Shown: in pieces, positions 48,915-62,514 of the stretch
Position numbering within the stretch: the first letter of the stretch is position 1
Layout: each line of letters opens with the position of its first letter
From: Arabidopsis thaliana
Lineage: Eukaryota; Streptophyta; Magnoliopsida; Brassicales; Brassicaceae
Length of the DNA stretch: 64,000 bases
Direction: 5' to 3'
Assembly (NCBI RefSeq): GCF_000001735.4
Contig: NC_003076.8
Coordinates: 9,796,001 to 9,860,000 of the forward strand
Translations under genes and position numbers: made by a program
Notes under the pieces: generated by a model
Databases searched by the model: none
What the model was told of the DNA's origin: nothing
Seen by the model: only the letters and a program-made list of their open reading frames with translations

Positions 48915-49680
48915 ATTTTTTACACAGAGGAAATGCTTGTCGCAATAATAAGAATAAGGATTCTATGTATGTTGTTTAGGACCATAGCAAAAGCTCATTA
49001 TAAGATAAGATTACACTTTTGAGACAATTGTCTTGTATACAATTTTCTTCAATGCAAAAAAAGGGATACAAATATTCGAAATACATGTAAGAAATAATCA
49101 ATTGGATCGTAAAAGGAACAATCGTCGACTATATTAACCCACACTCTTTTTCGTGAGAGTGTTAAAGATGTTGAAAGGTCGAAAATAACTTATTTTCTTT
49201 ATTAGAAATCGCCTAAACAATCTATGAGATATGTTTAATCAGATTTACACGATGTTGAACACAATTTGTCACTCACCAATTCCTAATATACCCAAACTCA
49301 CAACATAACAACAACAATGTTTCTCTCTCTATTCACTCACGAGGAACCATAATTAGCTTCTAGCCTGTACTTGTGATTCACCGAGATGTGAGATAAAACG
49401 GCCACCTAAACCTAAAGTTTAACTTCCGATTATATAGGTAACAACACAAGTGTCATTAACCTATTTTCCTAATCCTAAGATATCTTCAAATCTTCTTTAC
49501 TTTATTTTCTTATATCTTGAATAACTTGAATACTTGCATATCACGTTGTGGAACTCCAACGACCAATCGCAGCTCGCCACGTCATCATCATTTAAGTTTC
49601 GCTGCTTCTCGCGTACAGCTCCTTCTTGTGCTTCACAGAATCGCCTTGTACTCAGACCTCCATATGTCTTCACTTCGTTC
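48915..49680. other. Spacer
   Basis: No gene recognised; 49540-49680 is less AT-rich and may extend the methyltransferase relic. Confidence 0.3.
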
Positions 49681-49688
49681 CCTTGATC

Positions 49689-49958
49689 TCAAGCTATTGT
49701 CGACTGAATGGTCTCGACCTCTTTAGGACGCCACCATGACTTCTAAACAGAGAGCAATCCTTCTCCATCTTTGGAATATGTCATTCTTACATTCCATTTC
49801 ATCGATTTCACCATCTTCTCAATTTCTCCTATAGTTTCCATGTCATCTCTTACTATGAAAGTTCCTTGTGGTCTACGAATCCGGTCTACTTCAGCCATCA
49901 CGCCCACCAAGTTGCACTTAAAGAGATTTTGTTTATACATAGCCATCAGAGTTTGCAA
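49689..49958 (-). pseudogene. Fragment of a PMT-type (DUF248) methyltransferase gene
   Basis: The minus strand encodes the C-terminal end of a Golgi putative pectin methyltransferase: CNLVGVMAEVDRIRRPQGTF, VRDDMETIGEIEKMVKSMKW and NVRMTYSKDGEGLLSV, then a stop in place of Gln before KSWWRPKEVETIQSTIA. The similarity begins abruptly at CNLV, which suggests a single captured or duplicated terminal exon. Not functional. Confidence 0.85.
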
Positions 49959-49964
49959 TCAAGA

Positions 49965-52025
49965 ATTATAGAGATAGACAAAGGAGATGAATAAATGTGT
50001 ATATTCTTCAATGTAACTAACTAACTACTTCGTAAAACAGTAAAAAATATATTAGTCAAAAGATATTGGCGTCGGGTTTTATACATAAAACCTATGTCAG
50101 ATACAAAGATGAATGTGATGCCCATGAAGCACGAAGATAAGTCATCCAACTCATTCCAAATAGGTTTGACCCATTCATGTTGCAGAATCAAAAGGATAAA
50201 ATATCAAAATTTAATGACGAAGAGGTTAAGACATTTTGGTTCAGGAATGTAATGACTATGAAAGAAGAAATGTAACTATTTCATACTGTTTTTACTCTAA
50301 ATTTCATTAGCTTTACTTTTCATTCATCTTTTGTGTTCTAGCTCACATAGTTTCAATAATAAGACACTTTCCAAAAAAAAGTATCAACTCGTTGATTCTT
50401 AGTTCGATTTAGTGGTTTTACTGTTTTAATATATACAAAAACTTCGACTACGAGATTTCAAAATCACCTCAACTGATTCTAATACGTAACTAGAATCAAT
50501 CGGTATAGTATTCTGGTGGTAAAAAATTTTGTACCCTCATAATTTTAGGATCAATTATGGGATTGACACAATAAACTCCGTGTCTTTGTGAATTTAGAAA
50601 CATCTCAAATTACTCACCAAATTAGGTAATTCTACGTTCTACGTTCTGACTATTTTACCCTTAATTTTCCTAAACCCAACCCAACATTAAATTCATATGA
50701 GCCTCTGTATTTCTTATTTTCTATCATATACAAACGGAAATGAATTCATGAAGATGAATTTCAAATTTCCAGAATTTATTTCCTCATCACTGCAAATCCG
50801 GAAAGAAAATCACCGCTACCATATTTGCATCTTTATTTCGATTTTGGAAATCAAAAGGGAGAAGGGAAGCCACAAAGGGTCTAGTCTCTATCATCACCAA
50901 TCTCAAACATGTAAATTTTCAATTTGATTTTGAATTAAAGAGGTTGATTCAATTGAATTAAACATGTAGAATTCTATCATCAAAAATCGAGTTTAAGTTA
51001 AACATGTAATCGAAGAGGTTGATTCGATTTAATTCCCCAAACATGTAATTGATTTAATATGTGTTTAAAATTGGAAATCTTGGGTTCCCTATACACCATC
51101 TTAGGATTTAGATTTCCTTTACCAAAATATATGTAATTGGATCTATTGGGTTCAAAAGTTAAAAGAAAATCAATGATGAACGAACATTATGGAAAAAGCA
51201 AAAAAAAAAACAGATCGACGAAGAATGAAAAAGAAAGGAAGAGTGAGGGTAAAACTGTCACTTTACCAACTAAAATATGCTCAATTTCATAAGCCTAATG
51301 AAATGTGTTCTTTCTCTAAATTTTGGGTTAAATATGCCCAAATCTGTAAAAGCCCCCATAATTTTATGGTGGTAAAGAAGTCATAGATGTTTTTCTAATA
51401 TCAATTTTTAAAATTCTTATCATCATAAAATAAAATAAAAAGTGCTTATCATTGTTTAACATGTATACTATGTTTTAACATATATTTTAGTTTTTGATAC
51501 TATTTAGCTTAGTATACGACAAACTAACCGTGAATACCGTATCCCATAACTAAGAATTTGTAATGATTTTGTGAAGGGGAAATTAGGGGTAGGTTCTCCG
51601 AATAAATCAAACATGATTAAGACTTAAGAATTGAACGGGACTTTTATATGAACAAAAAGGGTTAATCTCGGTGCGGTATTTTTAAATCTCAATGAGCATA
51701 CAATGCTAGAGTTTTCTAATATGAATTGAATGAATCTTTCTCTTCTTCTTATCTCGGTACTTAAACCACTAGTTTTTGCTTCTGGTCCGTTTCCCCCGGC
51801 TCGTGGCGTACCGGTTTCTTCAGATCTCGCCTCAAGTAATCCTCTTCTAATATTTCGCCAGTTGAATCTTTTCAGGGATCTCTAACTCGATCATCTTTGA
51901 TCTCAAAGTTTGTTCCAGATGCACAATCGAGCCGCCATTATACGGCCTTTCACTTTTACTTTCTTGCCTAATCAGTCATAAATACCAAGCTAGCGAGCTT
52001 TGTTAATGGACCATTTTGTGTCAAA
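49965..52025. other. Large spacer
   Basis: No gene recognised. 50520-51380 may be one decayed mobile element: CCTCATAATTTTAGG near its left end and CCCCATAATTTTATGG near its right. 51730-51960 is a less AT-rich patch (CGGCTCGTGGCGTACCGG) of unknown nature. Confidence 0.3.
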
Positions 52026-52367
52026 GCCTAGTACCAACACTAACTGAACTGAAACTGAACAAAAATTCTAAAATACTTGAATGAATTATAAACTCGAAAA
52101 TCAAAATAACCATAACCGAACAAAAATATGTTAGGTATCCAAAAATATCGAAAGTACCTATAATCAGTATGTATTCAAAAGATATTATTATTTTTAGACC
52201 GAATAACAAAAAATATCGAGAATACAAAAAAAAACCTATAAAAAAATACTTAAATATTCAAACATATATTAAAAACCCAACCTATCCCGAAAATATCTTA
52301 CAAAACACCCAAAAACATCCAAAAATATTTATAAATAATAAATATTAAATGGATTATGAACTCCATA

Positions 52368-53994
52368 ACTACAACAAAAACGTCATTTTACATCATTTGT
52401 TATAAATATTGACATTAGTTATAAATGATGTTAAATAATTTTGCATCATTTAAATAAGTGACTTAATAATTGGTGATGCAAATAATTTACATCAGTTTAT
52501 TACTAATTGATGTTAATATTTAAAATATTTACATCGATTACTATAATTGATATCAATATGTATCAATTGCTAAAAAGTGATGTTAACTTTTACTTCAATT
52601 TATTTAAGTGATGTTAATATTTGTTTCGGTTAAAATAAGTGATTTTAAAAATAATAATATATTTACCGAATAATAATTTTTAGAATAATAAATAATTATT
52701 TTAAAAAATATATTTTCCAATTATTCTTTTATTTGTTTCATTTTTAATATATAATAAATCATGGTAGATATTTTGTCCCAAAATCACTCGTTGCAATATC
52801 TACAAAAATCTTTTCAAGATTTTATAAAATATTTTCAAGATTTTATAAAATATTTTCAAGATTTTATAAAATATAATTTTTAAGAATAATAAATTCTTAT
52901 AACAAAAATAATAATAATTGGGTGTTCTTCGTGTTTAAACACATTCTTTCAGTTTCATACTTCTTCCTTCCAGTAATTGTTTGTTCTTCTTGGATCTTCT
53001 ATTTCTTTTTTTTTTATATATATCATCTCTTTTCCATTTGTGGAATCAAGATTATGCTGACTTGAGATCCCTTGAATCATTATCCCACTTAAGTTTTTTC
53101 TCTACAAAATGAAAAAGAGATTAATTGTTTGGAAATTTATAAAATTTTTAGGTCGGAATTAGAATAAGCATTTGTAATTGAATTGAACATAAAACAATGG
53201 AATGCCTTTACTTTATGCTTCTCCAATATGTGTAGGAAACACAGTTCTAATGATTAGCAATGCATATTTGTATTAATTATGCAGTGTTCTTCTGTGTTTT
53301 TGACAGATTTATAAAAATAGAAGAAAAGAAAAAACCTGAGTGATGGTTAGGACTTAGGAGAGAAAGATAGAACGATAGAGAATTAAAAAGTACAGATGTG
53401 TGAAGGTGAAGAATGGTATGAGGATTATGAGATTTCAAAAACTGATTTACAGATATTATAAGAACGTCTTTTGGAGATGACATAACAAAAAAGATCGTGA
53501 ACGTAAAAATAGGATCGTGATTAAAGAAATAAATTTATTTAATTTCGCTGATTTTGAGGAGAAAAAGAAATTAAGAATAATGATAAATCTAATAATAGTA
53601 TTTATTTATGGAAATAACAATTCCGTGTTATTTATAACAATAAATTATTTAATAATGTTAGTTTTTTCTAATAATAAGTTCTTAGCATCACTTTCTATTG
53701 ATCTATATTTTGTATCATTTTTAAAAATGATGTTAATAAAAATAAGGGAATACATCGGTTATCTTAATTGATGTAAATACATATTTTTGTATCCATTTTC
53801 CGAAGTGATGAAAACTAATACAAATTTGTATCAATTTGATTAAACTGACACTAAACAAACTAATTAACAAATCACTTATTAGAACTGATGTTGAATTATT
53901 TATTTTGTGTCATTTACTTATAAGTAATTTAAACTAGTATCATTTATACTTCTGATTCTAATTAATTGATGTAATCCATCACTTTTTTTGTAGT
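52368..53994. mobile_element. CACTA-like (En/Spm) non-autonomous transposon
   Basis: Termini ACTACAACAAAAACG and (inverted) ACTACAAAAAAAGTG match the CACTACAA ends of En/Spm elements apart from the first base. Hundreds of bases inside each end carry many short subterminal repeats (TTACATCA / TGATGTTAA), the usual transposase-binding architecture. No transposase ORF remains. The target duplication is unclear. Confidence 0.6.
52811..52872. repeat. Triplicated 21-bp tandem repeat
   Basis: Three consecutive units of TTTTCAAGATTTTATAAAAT within the CACTA-like element. Confidence 0.9.
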
Positions 53995-54114
53995 TAACCG
54001 AAACGAATTTTTTTGGTACCTATAAAAATCATAAACTCTAGAAACAAAAGAAACACCCAAACAAAATGAGACCGAAGCGGAACCGATCATTCCTAATTTT
54101 CAATTTTCATCACA

Positions 54115-56440
54115 ATACTTACGAATATAGGAATATTGAAATGGCGTCATAATGTGTGAGTAAAAAAGAAAATGTATGGTAAAAATATCGAAACGAGAGA
54201 GAGAGTGTTAAAAGCAACGACGTCAGAGGGGAAATCCAAACCCATAAAACATGGGGGAACGATTCACTTCCACTTCGTCAGAACTAAGTGACAGTGAACT
54301 TCACTTTTTTTTTTTTTTCTTAAAATGAAATCTCTTTTACTAATACATCTTTTCTATTACTTTGTGCGACACTTTCTTTTTCACATATCATGAAAAATCT
54401 ATCATCTAAGATTCGATGCTCATACTTTTAAACATGTAACAATCAAACTTGAATTTACCAATTACCAACGTAAAACATGATTTTTCTTTACTGAAATTTA
54501 CTTTAACAATAATTTGCATTGCTTTCATTTTAAGCAACGAATAAAGATAATTATAGCTATATTCAAATTAGTATAAGTATACAAACTCATAGCACATTTT
54601 TATTGATATAACAATGGTCCATATAGATATATAATTGTTACCCATGTCGACCAATGGGAATTATCCTATCATAACTGCTAACTTTTAAATTAAAAAAGAA
54701 GTTATATATTATTGCGTCACATTGACTATATAGTCTACAAATATATGAATGTTATAAGATACATAGATCACAAAGATTTGTTTTAGTAACAAATGGGCAA
54801 AAAGGGGAATAATAAATGATTAAACAGAGAGAAGAATTGCATCGGAACTCTGCAATACACAAAGTCTCTGTCTCTCTATCTTTGGTGATGAGATCTTTTT
54901 TTTTTTTTTCTCTTCTGAGGGTAAAAAAAAAAAAGAGAGAGAGGAAGAAACTCGCGAGGAACACGCAACCCATTCCTTTCTGTGTCACTGTCTCCATCAA
55001 CTCATCATCATCTTTCATTTCTCTTCACCATTCTTCTTCTTTTTTCTTTTCTAAAACACTTTCTATTTCATTTCTTACCCTTTCAAAATCAAATAATGCG
55101 GTTTTGTATTTGAGGAAGTAAAAAAAATACATAAGTACATATGTTTATAAACTTTGCTAAACATAATAAATCATTTGGGAGGTTTAGTGCCTAACCTAAT
55201 AATCGGATGGAGATTAGTCGGTATATTCTTTCCGTATAATTGTGTTTTTATATTAAATTGATGTAAGAATTATAAATACATTTTAGACGTAATATTTAGT
55301 ATTTTCAGTTTAAGTGTAATTTTCTATATTATACCACACATATATATTTATTTATATAAGTATTATGCATATATTTCAACAATTCATATGTAAAAGCGGA
55401 TTTTAAAATAAAAATAAAAATCCGGATATGAAGATGAAAACTTTGAATAACTTGCTTTATGAATCGGATCGTATTTTTGATCATGAATATTTTCCTCACC
55501 ATGTAGATAAAATAACCAAATTACCGATTTGTTTTCGAAGATAACTGTCCGGACTGATTTGTTGTGAAGATAATTGTTCGGAACAATCAATTAAAACAAT
55601 TTGAGTTCTGTTGGTACCACATTTTAACGCTTCTTATTTTGGTGACCTAGAAACAAACGTTCACATAATGGAATTTCCAATATCTATGATAAACAAATGA
55701 TTGTAAATATGCACGGAAACGTTCTTAAGCACTACTTGGTTGATAAAATATGTTTGATGTTCTTTTTAGCGCATTTACATATACGCATGGTGACATCACA
55801 ATGAGGTAAAAAGTTGGGATAAAATAGTGAGACTTGAACTTGGATTCGGCGGCAGGAAGTAGACATAAACTGACCCAAACTCATCACCTATCTTTACTGT
55901 CTGTCTCTATTACATACATTGCGTAGTAAACTGTTTCATTATTTATATGGAATGTTTTATTAAAATATTATAACTACTCTTACAAGCTACCCAATTGTAA
56001 ATTAATAATCTGATCCTTCTGTCATGTTCAAAGGTCAATTTTGTTTCTTTATGCATAAACAATTTTTAATTATCTACCAACAAATAATTAGTTGGTCTAT
56101 TTCACTATTTCTATAACCCAATTACGTCGTGAGGGTTGGAATTATTGAGAAATATATAAATTATTTCATTAACTGCAAGGTCTAGCTATGTACACATGCG
56201 TCTTGTATCTACTACATCTCCAAAAAATATTTGTTTTAAAAAAGAGAATCATTTAAAGTAATGGAAAGACTTGGTGATATGATTGCCATTTTACTTCTTA
56301 TCTACATTTAAAGAAATCCCACTTCAAGACTCAATCACTTTAATACCACTCCCATCTATCTTCAAGCTAATACTTTTTGTATTTTCGTGATTTTATTTTA
56401 AATACTAAGATTTTTGCCTCATTTTATCAAACACTTGAAA
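54115..56440. other. Spacer and MIR164C upstream region
   Basis: No protein gene recognised. 54880-55110 is a CT/A-rich low-complexity patch open on both strands. The end carries the likely MIR164C promoter. Confidence 0.4.
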
Positions 56441-56446
56441 CCCACA

Positions 56447-56454
56447 CTATATAT
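56447..56454 (+). promoter_or_regulatory. Candidate TATA box for MIR164C
   Basis: CTATATAT about 235 bp upstream of the mature miRNA; a start about 30 bp downstream would suit a polymerase II primary transcript. Inferred from position only. Confidence 0.45.
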
Positions 56455-56654
56455 GTACGTGAATGAGCAAGCAGAAGTTATTGCCTCCTCACTCTCTAAC
56501 TTGAATATTTTATTCTTAATTCTCTTCTTCCTCTCTACACACCCAAATCTCTTCTCCCTCACTCTCTGTCTCTCTATGTATAAAATATAATATGTGTGTG
56601 TAAGTAGCTACATATACGTGGCCATGGAGATTATTTGGAGTTTGATGATGCAAG

Positions 56655-56790
56655 AGAGAAAGTAATGGGTGAGTAACACTTGATGGAGAAGCAGGGCACG
56701 TGCGAACACAAATGAAATCGATCGGTACTTGTTGATCATATTTTCGCACGTGTTCTACTACTCCAACACGTGTCTCTCCCCCTCCCCGAG
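56655..56790 (+). ncRNA. MIR164C: MIR164C precursor (miR164c)
   Basis: The mature 21-mer lies at 56684-56704 and begins TGGAGAAGCAGGGCACGTG; the terminal CG (instead of CA) identifies the c member. The star strand at 56747-56767 begins CACGTGTTCTACTACTCC. The two arms pair across a loop of about 40 nt with 2-nt 3' overhangs, and the stem extends outward through ACACTTGA / ACACGTGT. miR164 cleaves CUC1, CUC2 and related NAC mRNAs; the c gene controls petal number (EARLY EXTRA PETALS1). Confidence 0.97.
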
Positions 56791-56799
56791 GATGCAATC

Positions 56800-59740
56800 G
56801 TCAATGGATAGAACAGAATGTAAATAAATTTAGCGTTCTAAGTTTTTACTTTATTAGACTACATCATGCGTATTAGGGTGTATATATGAGACATGAAGTT
56901 AACATTGATTGTTACTCCACTTTTTGTGTTACATTACTTTTTTTTTTTTCTTTCGGTAAAAGGTTATGTGTTACATTACTTGAGTAGGCAGTGGTACGTA
57001 ATAATAATGCATACGAGTATAATAAAGTCATGTGATATAGACATACACAGTAGTAAGCATTGATATAGTCATTTCTCATAATATTAATATGATAGAAATG
57101 TTTCTTAGAGTTATTTTTATGTAATATAGATATCATTGAACTGAACCAAATGAATTTCCGTCGAGAGTATTGAAATTGCGACAAGACAGCTTTATAAAAA
57201 TCTTTCTCTCTAATTACTGTTACGGTTTTACTAGAACTACTTGTTTCTGTTATGTTTAGTAAAATTGTTTTACTTTACATGAATGATATATTGATATCGG
57301 AATATTCAAGTTTCAAGACTGTTGTTAACTCTGACAGACACTATCTGTTTTATTTATTTATTTACTTTTAAGTAATACATTCAAAATTTGAGATGTATAA
57401 ATGGATAAGAAACCTTGATATATGTTTCAAAAAGCAAATTGAGGAGAGTGTAATAGTAATAATGTAAAACAAAAAGTTGAATAAACGATTTTGGCTCACG
57501 TCATTGTTATTAAAAATGTATGCATGCGTGAAAAATAAGTGTAGGGTAAAAAGAAGAAAGTTTGTTGAGGCAAAGTTGCCTTAGAAAGCGGGGGAATTTC
57601 TCTCTTTCACTCACTGACATTATGTCTTTGTGTACTCACTCTCAGTACCAGTTTATTAAAGTATAAATAAAATGATATTGATGAAGAGAAACAATATATA
57701 TTACACGAAGATAAAAAGATAAATTACGTAAGTAATATACTAATATTGTCATATATTTATGGAGACATAAAAAACCAAAAAAAAAAGATCTTGAGGTGAT
57801 GAAAACGAACTTTTTGCAAGCGTCGTTGTTGTAGGCATTGCGGATGACTTAAAAATAATCAAATAAACAAAGAGAATGATACGTTTTATTAAATCATACA
57901 TATGTCTTAAGTTATATTTTAAAATTTTAAATCATAGCCTCAACGAAGTTTGAAAAGGGATTTCAATTAATTTTTGCAAAAAGTTAATAGCAAATAAGTT
58001 CAGAGAGATAGAAAATAAATGTATCATCCAAATAGAAGAAATATAAATAAAGAAGAAAAAATTGATGTTAAAAAAAAAAGTTAAGGAATAACCCGACCCG
58101 AACAACCCGGTTTAGCCAAAATCTCAGGACTAGAAAATAATCAAATATGCTGGCAAGGCCAATTCGGTCCCATTAATAACTTATACATTGAATATCATAA
58201 CATTTTTTGTTTTTTTCTTTCACAAATTATAGGAAAAATGGGTAAAAAACCATCACCAAATATTGTGTAAATATTTTACTAAATTGCATAACAATTTATA
58301 AGTTCTTTATAATATACACCATTCACCACTTAGTTTATTCTAATTATCTACATATACATTTTTGCAGCCACTTTGTAAAATAAATCCTGGAGTTGGGATT
58401 TATTTACAGTGGCTGCCACTGACATTTAATAATTATTTTAGATAATTAGAAAGAAAATCTTCTAATTAAATATTTGACATTTAACAATCTTCTTAAAATC
58501 TTTCTACCTTAACTACACGATTAATTACTAAAATAAAACTTTCAAAATATTTAATATCATTTAATTACTACAAAATTATCATTTTTGATGTTGCTTTTCT
58601 GCATGATTATAATCATCAAATCGCAGAGATATTTGATAGCATGTAATTACTACAAAATTACAAAATATTTAGACAATAATTCATAAACATATCATAAATA
58701 AGGTCAACATTAATAAAATAAATGAGTTTTCTTTACAGGACAGGTTGGCGGGACGGGTTTGGCAGGACGTTACGTAATAATAATTATAAACTATAAAATA
58801 AAAATATTTTATAAATAGATACAATTTACAATATATATATTAATTTAAAAAATAAATTGTTCCCCCGATATACCGCGAGTTTAAATATAGTTTTATATAC
58901 ATTTTGCTAGACTGCGATCTTGTAATCTTCTGATAACATCACAAGTTGGATACAATTTTTTTTTTCTCATCATGTCTCTTCTAAATTTTATTCTTTTTTC
59001 GTTAACATTTTATCCTTCAACTTACCACCCTCGTTATACTTTTTTTTTTCATTTAAGAAATGTAGTTTAGTTTTACATGCCTTTACTTATGAAGTTTTTA
59101 AACTTTACGATGGGTATTGTAATTTTGCTAACCTATTTTTAATATATATATAAAATCAAGAGATTTAAAAACTGATTTCTTAAAGAATTATCTATATGGT
59201 AAATAGTTCATGATTAATTTACCAGTCAACAACCGAGATTCAATGTCTCCAGCAAGGGAAATAATCACAAAAATATTTTGAAACAAATCTTTGACTACCT
59301 TTTAATACCATATCTTATTAATCATCACAATATTTGAAAATTATATATATTATTAAATAATTATATTAGTTGCATCATGTTTAAATAACATTACCAGATT
59401 GATATTTATTGATGATTTTTGCTGTTAAAAACTAAATTTGCTAGCTAAACATTTTATCCTATTTTATTGTTTTGATGTTACCACTCTATAAATATTTGGA
59501 CTATAGTTCTACATATGTCAATCAGTAGTGATAATACATGTAGTAAATAAGAAAAACGGTTATAATCTCTATCTTCAATCCATTCAGATTTTTTTTATAA
59601 TGTTCATGCATTAAAGCTTGATTTGGAAGTTTATATTTTCTTGTATTAAAATAAAGATACCCTATATAACAAATATTTGTACCTTCTCAGTACTACATAA
59701 TACTACACATTAACAATCTCAAAATATACAAAAAAACATT
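56800..59740. other. Large AT-rich spacer
   Basis: No gene recognised. 58080-58170 has ACCCGACCCGAACAACCCGG and 58740-58900 contains TACCGCGAGTTTAAA, a degenerate Helitron-like 3' motif. Confidence 0.35.
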
Positions 59741-59743
59741 TTA

Positions 59744-60367
59744 ATGACGAGAAATAAAATGAAACTTGCTTTCATTTCCAACGATTCTTCAAGAAAAGCA
59801 ACTTTCAAAAAAGAAAGAAGGGGTTGATGAAGAAAGTACATGAACTCTCAACTCTATGTGGCATCACATCGTGTGCGATCATCTACAGTCCGTATGATAC
59901 CAGTCATGAAGTGTGGCCATCAAATTCTGGTGTGCAAAGAGTGGTTTCCGAATTTAGGACACTCCCGGAAATGGATCAACACAAAAAGATGGTAGATCAA
60001 GAAGGTTTTCTCAAACAAAGGATCGCGAAACCGACAGAGAATTTGAGGAGACAAAGAAAGGACAATAAGGAGCTCGAGATGACTGAAGTCATGTTTCGAT
60101 GCTTAATTGGAAACATGGAGATGCTTAAATCAGAATCACAATCAGAATCAACAACAATGGTTTATGAAAATGATGAACCATCTTGAGCAAATGAAGTATC
60201 CAGGAGAGCAAATGGCGTTTCAATTCATGGATGATAGCCAACACAACCACATCCACCGTCATCAACAAGAGCACCAACATCATATCCCTGGAGAATCTTC
60301 CATCGCTCTTGATGTCGGCAACTCAAGCGATATCGTACATAGTTCTTGTTCTAAGTATTTCCAATAA
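59744..60367 (+). pseudogene. Type I (M-gamma) MADS-box gene, AGL34/36/90-like, damaged
   Basis: The MADS box starts at 59744 (MTRNKMKLAFISNDSSRKAT). One A is missing from the run in TTCAAAAAAGAAAG near 59810, so the frame shifts; the rest of the box continues in the frame opened by the ATG at 59824 (MKKVHELSTLCGITSCAIIY, VWPSNSGVQRVVSEFRTLPE). After GNMEM an internal deletion, over 100 codons by comparison with the relatives I remember, joins to the Gln/His-rich C-terminus (QWFMKMMNHLEQMKYPGEQM) in another frame. A 120-residue product from 59824 is possible but would lack the DNA-binding N-terminal helix. Relatives act in female gametophyte and endosperm. Confidence 0.85.
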
Positions 60368-60369
60368 TA

Positions 60370-61719
60370 AATGGTTTCGTTAGGATTTTATTTAATGTGG
60401 TATTACAATAATTTCGAGAATGGATTGATAAGTGAATTTATAATTAGCTTTCAGTTTTTTTGTCATGTAATAGATTGCATCACAATTTATGTTTTTATTG
60501 TTATCAGTTTGATGATGGTGATATTTTTCATTCTATTTTCACAATGATATGTTGTTTTTAAATTTAGAGATTTGTGATACTCTTATTTTTATTGTTTCAT
60601 TTTTCCGTTTATGTGTTGTTTTTCAACATATGTCTTACCTTTATTAATTCTTTAATAACATTTTGAGCAGATTAGATTTAAGGTTTCTTTTCAATTTTAG
60701 AACTGTTGAGATTTTATATTTTTTCTTTCAAATATAAAATATGACAGCTCACATTTTAAAAAAGAAAATATTTTCGTTTAAAGTGTTAAGTACAAATATT
60801 ATATAATATATAATCAATAATATACACTGAAATGTTAATGTACCTAACATATTGTAAACCATTTAAAATTCTTTTAAAAACTCTTGTAAACCCTTTAATA
60901 TTATGTGAACCATTTTAAAAGTCTTGTGAACCTACAACTCAATTTACTGTTTTATTGTCTTTTAGGTTCATCTACTTTGTCTAGCTTAATATTAGTCATC
61001 ATAAGTTTATTGTGTTAACAACGAGAGCTTAGTGGAATTTGACCCTTAAGTGCTAACAACGATCTCTTATTTGTGGGAGTAAGCATAAGGCAATTTGAGC
61101 TATATCAACTCCGAAGCAAAACAAACTACATTACAAAAACATTTTAATCATGACTATCAAAAAACAAAATCCTTTTAAGTATTTTATCAACACACACTTG
61201 AACTTTAAAATCATAATAAATTTATTTTTAACACCATCAATAATATTTTTTAACACCTTCTGACATATCAAATCAACTTGATCTAGTAGAGATTATATAA
61301 AACAAAAAATTATCATGCAGTATACTATTACTTAATGACAATCATGCATAAATTATTTGCAAACTTTTATATAAAATACATAATCATATTAAAATCACAA
61401 ATTTTAGAAAACAAATCATCCCATGGTGTAACATATCAATACCTAGTTAATGCTACAAATTTCAAGCCCAGACAAAGATATACATTTATCCCACAAGTGA
61501 TGAAATATGAAAACCATTAATGGTATAAAATCAAATAGAATATGAATGGATATTCATTAGCAATTTAGCACTAATATTTTTCATTTAGTCAATGTATTCA
61601 TTCTCATTTATGGGAATGAGTGGATTTTGATTTTATATTTTATTATTTCTTTAAAAGTTTAAAACTCAACCATGTGGAGCATAAATTGTTATGCTTTTTA
61701 GGTTTTTATTTAAAGTACA

Positions 61720-61767
<48 letters not shown>

Positions 61768-61830
61768 CTGATTCACAAGTCACAAACAACCATAGTAGGG
61801 AAACTGATAGAAATGTTAGATTTGTCTAAT
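60370..61830. other. AT-rich spacer
   Basis: MADS relic 3' region, then AT-rich DNA with no gene seen; 60860-60940 has the repeated word CTTGTAAACC / CTTGTGAACC. Confidence 0.35.
61723..61765. repeat. (AT)n microsatellite
   Basis: About 21 AT units, likely polymorphic. Confidence 0.95.
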
Positions 61831-62210
61831 TACCGGAGGAGCTCCTCCAGTTGATTGTCGTCTGATTGTTTTCCGTTGTCAAACTCAAACATCTCAATAG
61901 CATTTCCACATCTTAGCGCTACTTTGTTTTCGACGTGACAAGGACCAATCATTTCCCAAGCCGCCTTTTCATTCACTTTAATCTCATCCTCCATAGCGAG
62001 ACCCTACTACACGGCCATGTATTGTTTTTTGAAACTCTATCCATGATCGTGTAGTAGAGTCTCATTAGGGGGATGTGATTGAAGTGGATGAGAGGTCGCC
62101 TTGGGAAAAGATTGTTGTTTGTTGAAAAAGGAGGAGCGCCAAGATGTGCAAATACTTTAGAAATGTTTGAGTTCATCTGATAGCCAAAGAGTATTGTCAT
62201 GGTACTGTTT
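61831..62210. other. Higher-complexity patch, possible gene relic
   Basis: Open stretches exist on both strands (plus: EELLQLIVV; minus: MRLYYTIMDRVSKNNTWPCS) broken by stops. CTACTACACGGCC and GTGTAGTAGAGTCTC form a short inverted pair. Not recognised. Confidence 0.3.
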
Positions 62211-62514
62211 TGATTATCATTGGACTGTTTTTACAATATTTTTTTAGTTGATGTCAGATGCAAGACAACAATTTAAAAAAAAATTAACTTCTGTAAGAGG
62301 GGAAAAATGAATCCCATGGGAAATGATGAGAAAAGAGACAATGAATCCCATGAATTCTATAAATATTATAAATCTAACATTATATAACCAAATTTGTAAG
62401 TATTTTAGTGGTTTTTTACTTAATTTTGTGCTATGTCAACTCATAAGATAGTTTACAATCACCAAATACATAAACATTACATTTCAAAAATAATATATAT
62501 TAACTTTAAAAACA

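Larger units (their letters stand above)
52030..54112. mobile_element. hAT-like element interrupted by a CACTA-like element
   Basis: AACTGAAC/ATAACCGAAC words at 52030-52350 resume at 53997 (ACCGAAACGAATTT...GAAGCGGAACCGATC), as expected if a CCGAAC-rich element was split by the insertion at 52368-53994. Outer ends are uncertain (TAGTACCAAC / GATCATTCCTA). Confidence 0.4.

Noticed and set aside
54752-55121. Overlapping open frames on both strands
   Set aside because: Low-complexity CT/A-rich DNA that stays open on both strands by composition.
56516-56797. 93-codon minus-strand frame across the miR164c hairpin
   Set aside because: Conservation is explained by the miRNA stem; composition of the predicted peptide is unremarkable.
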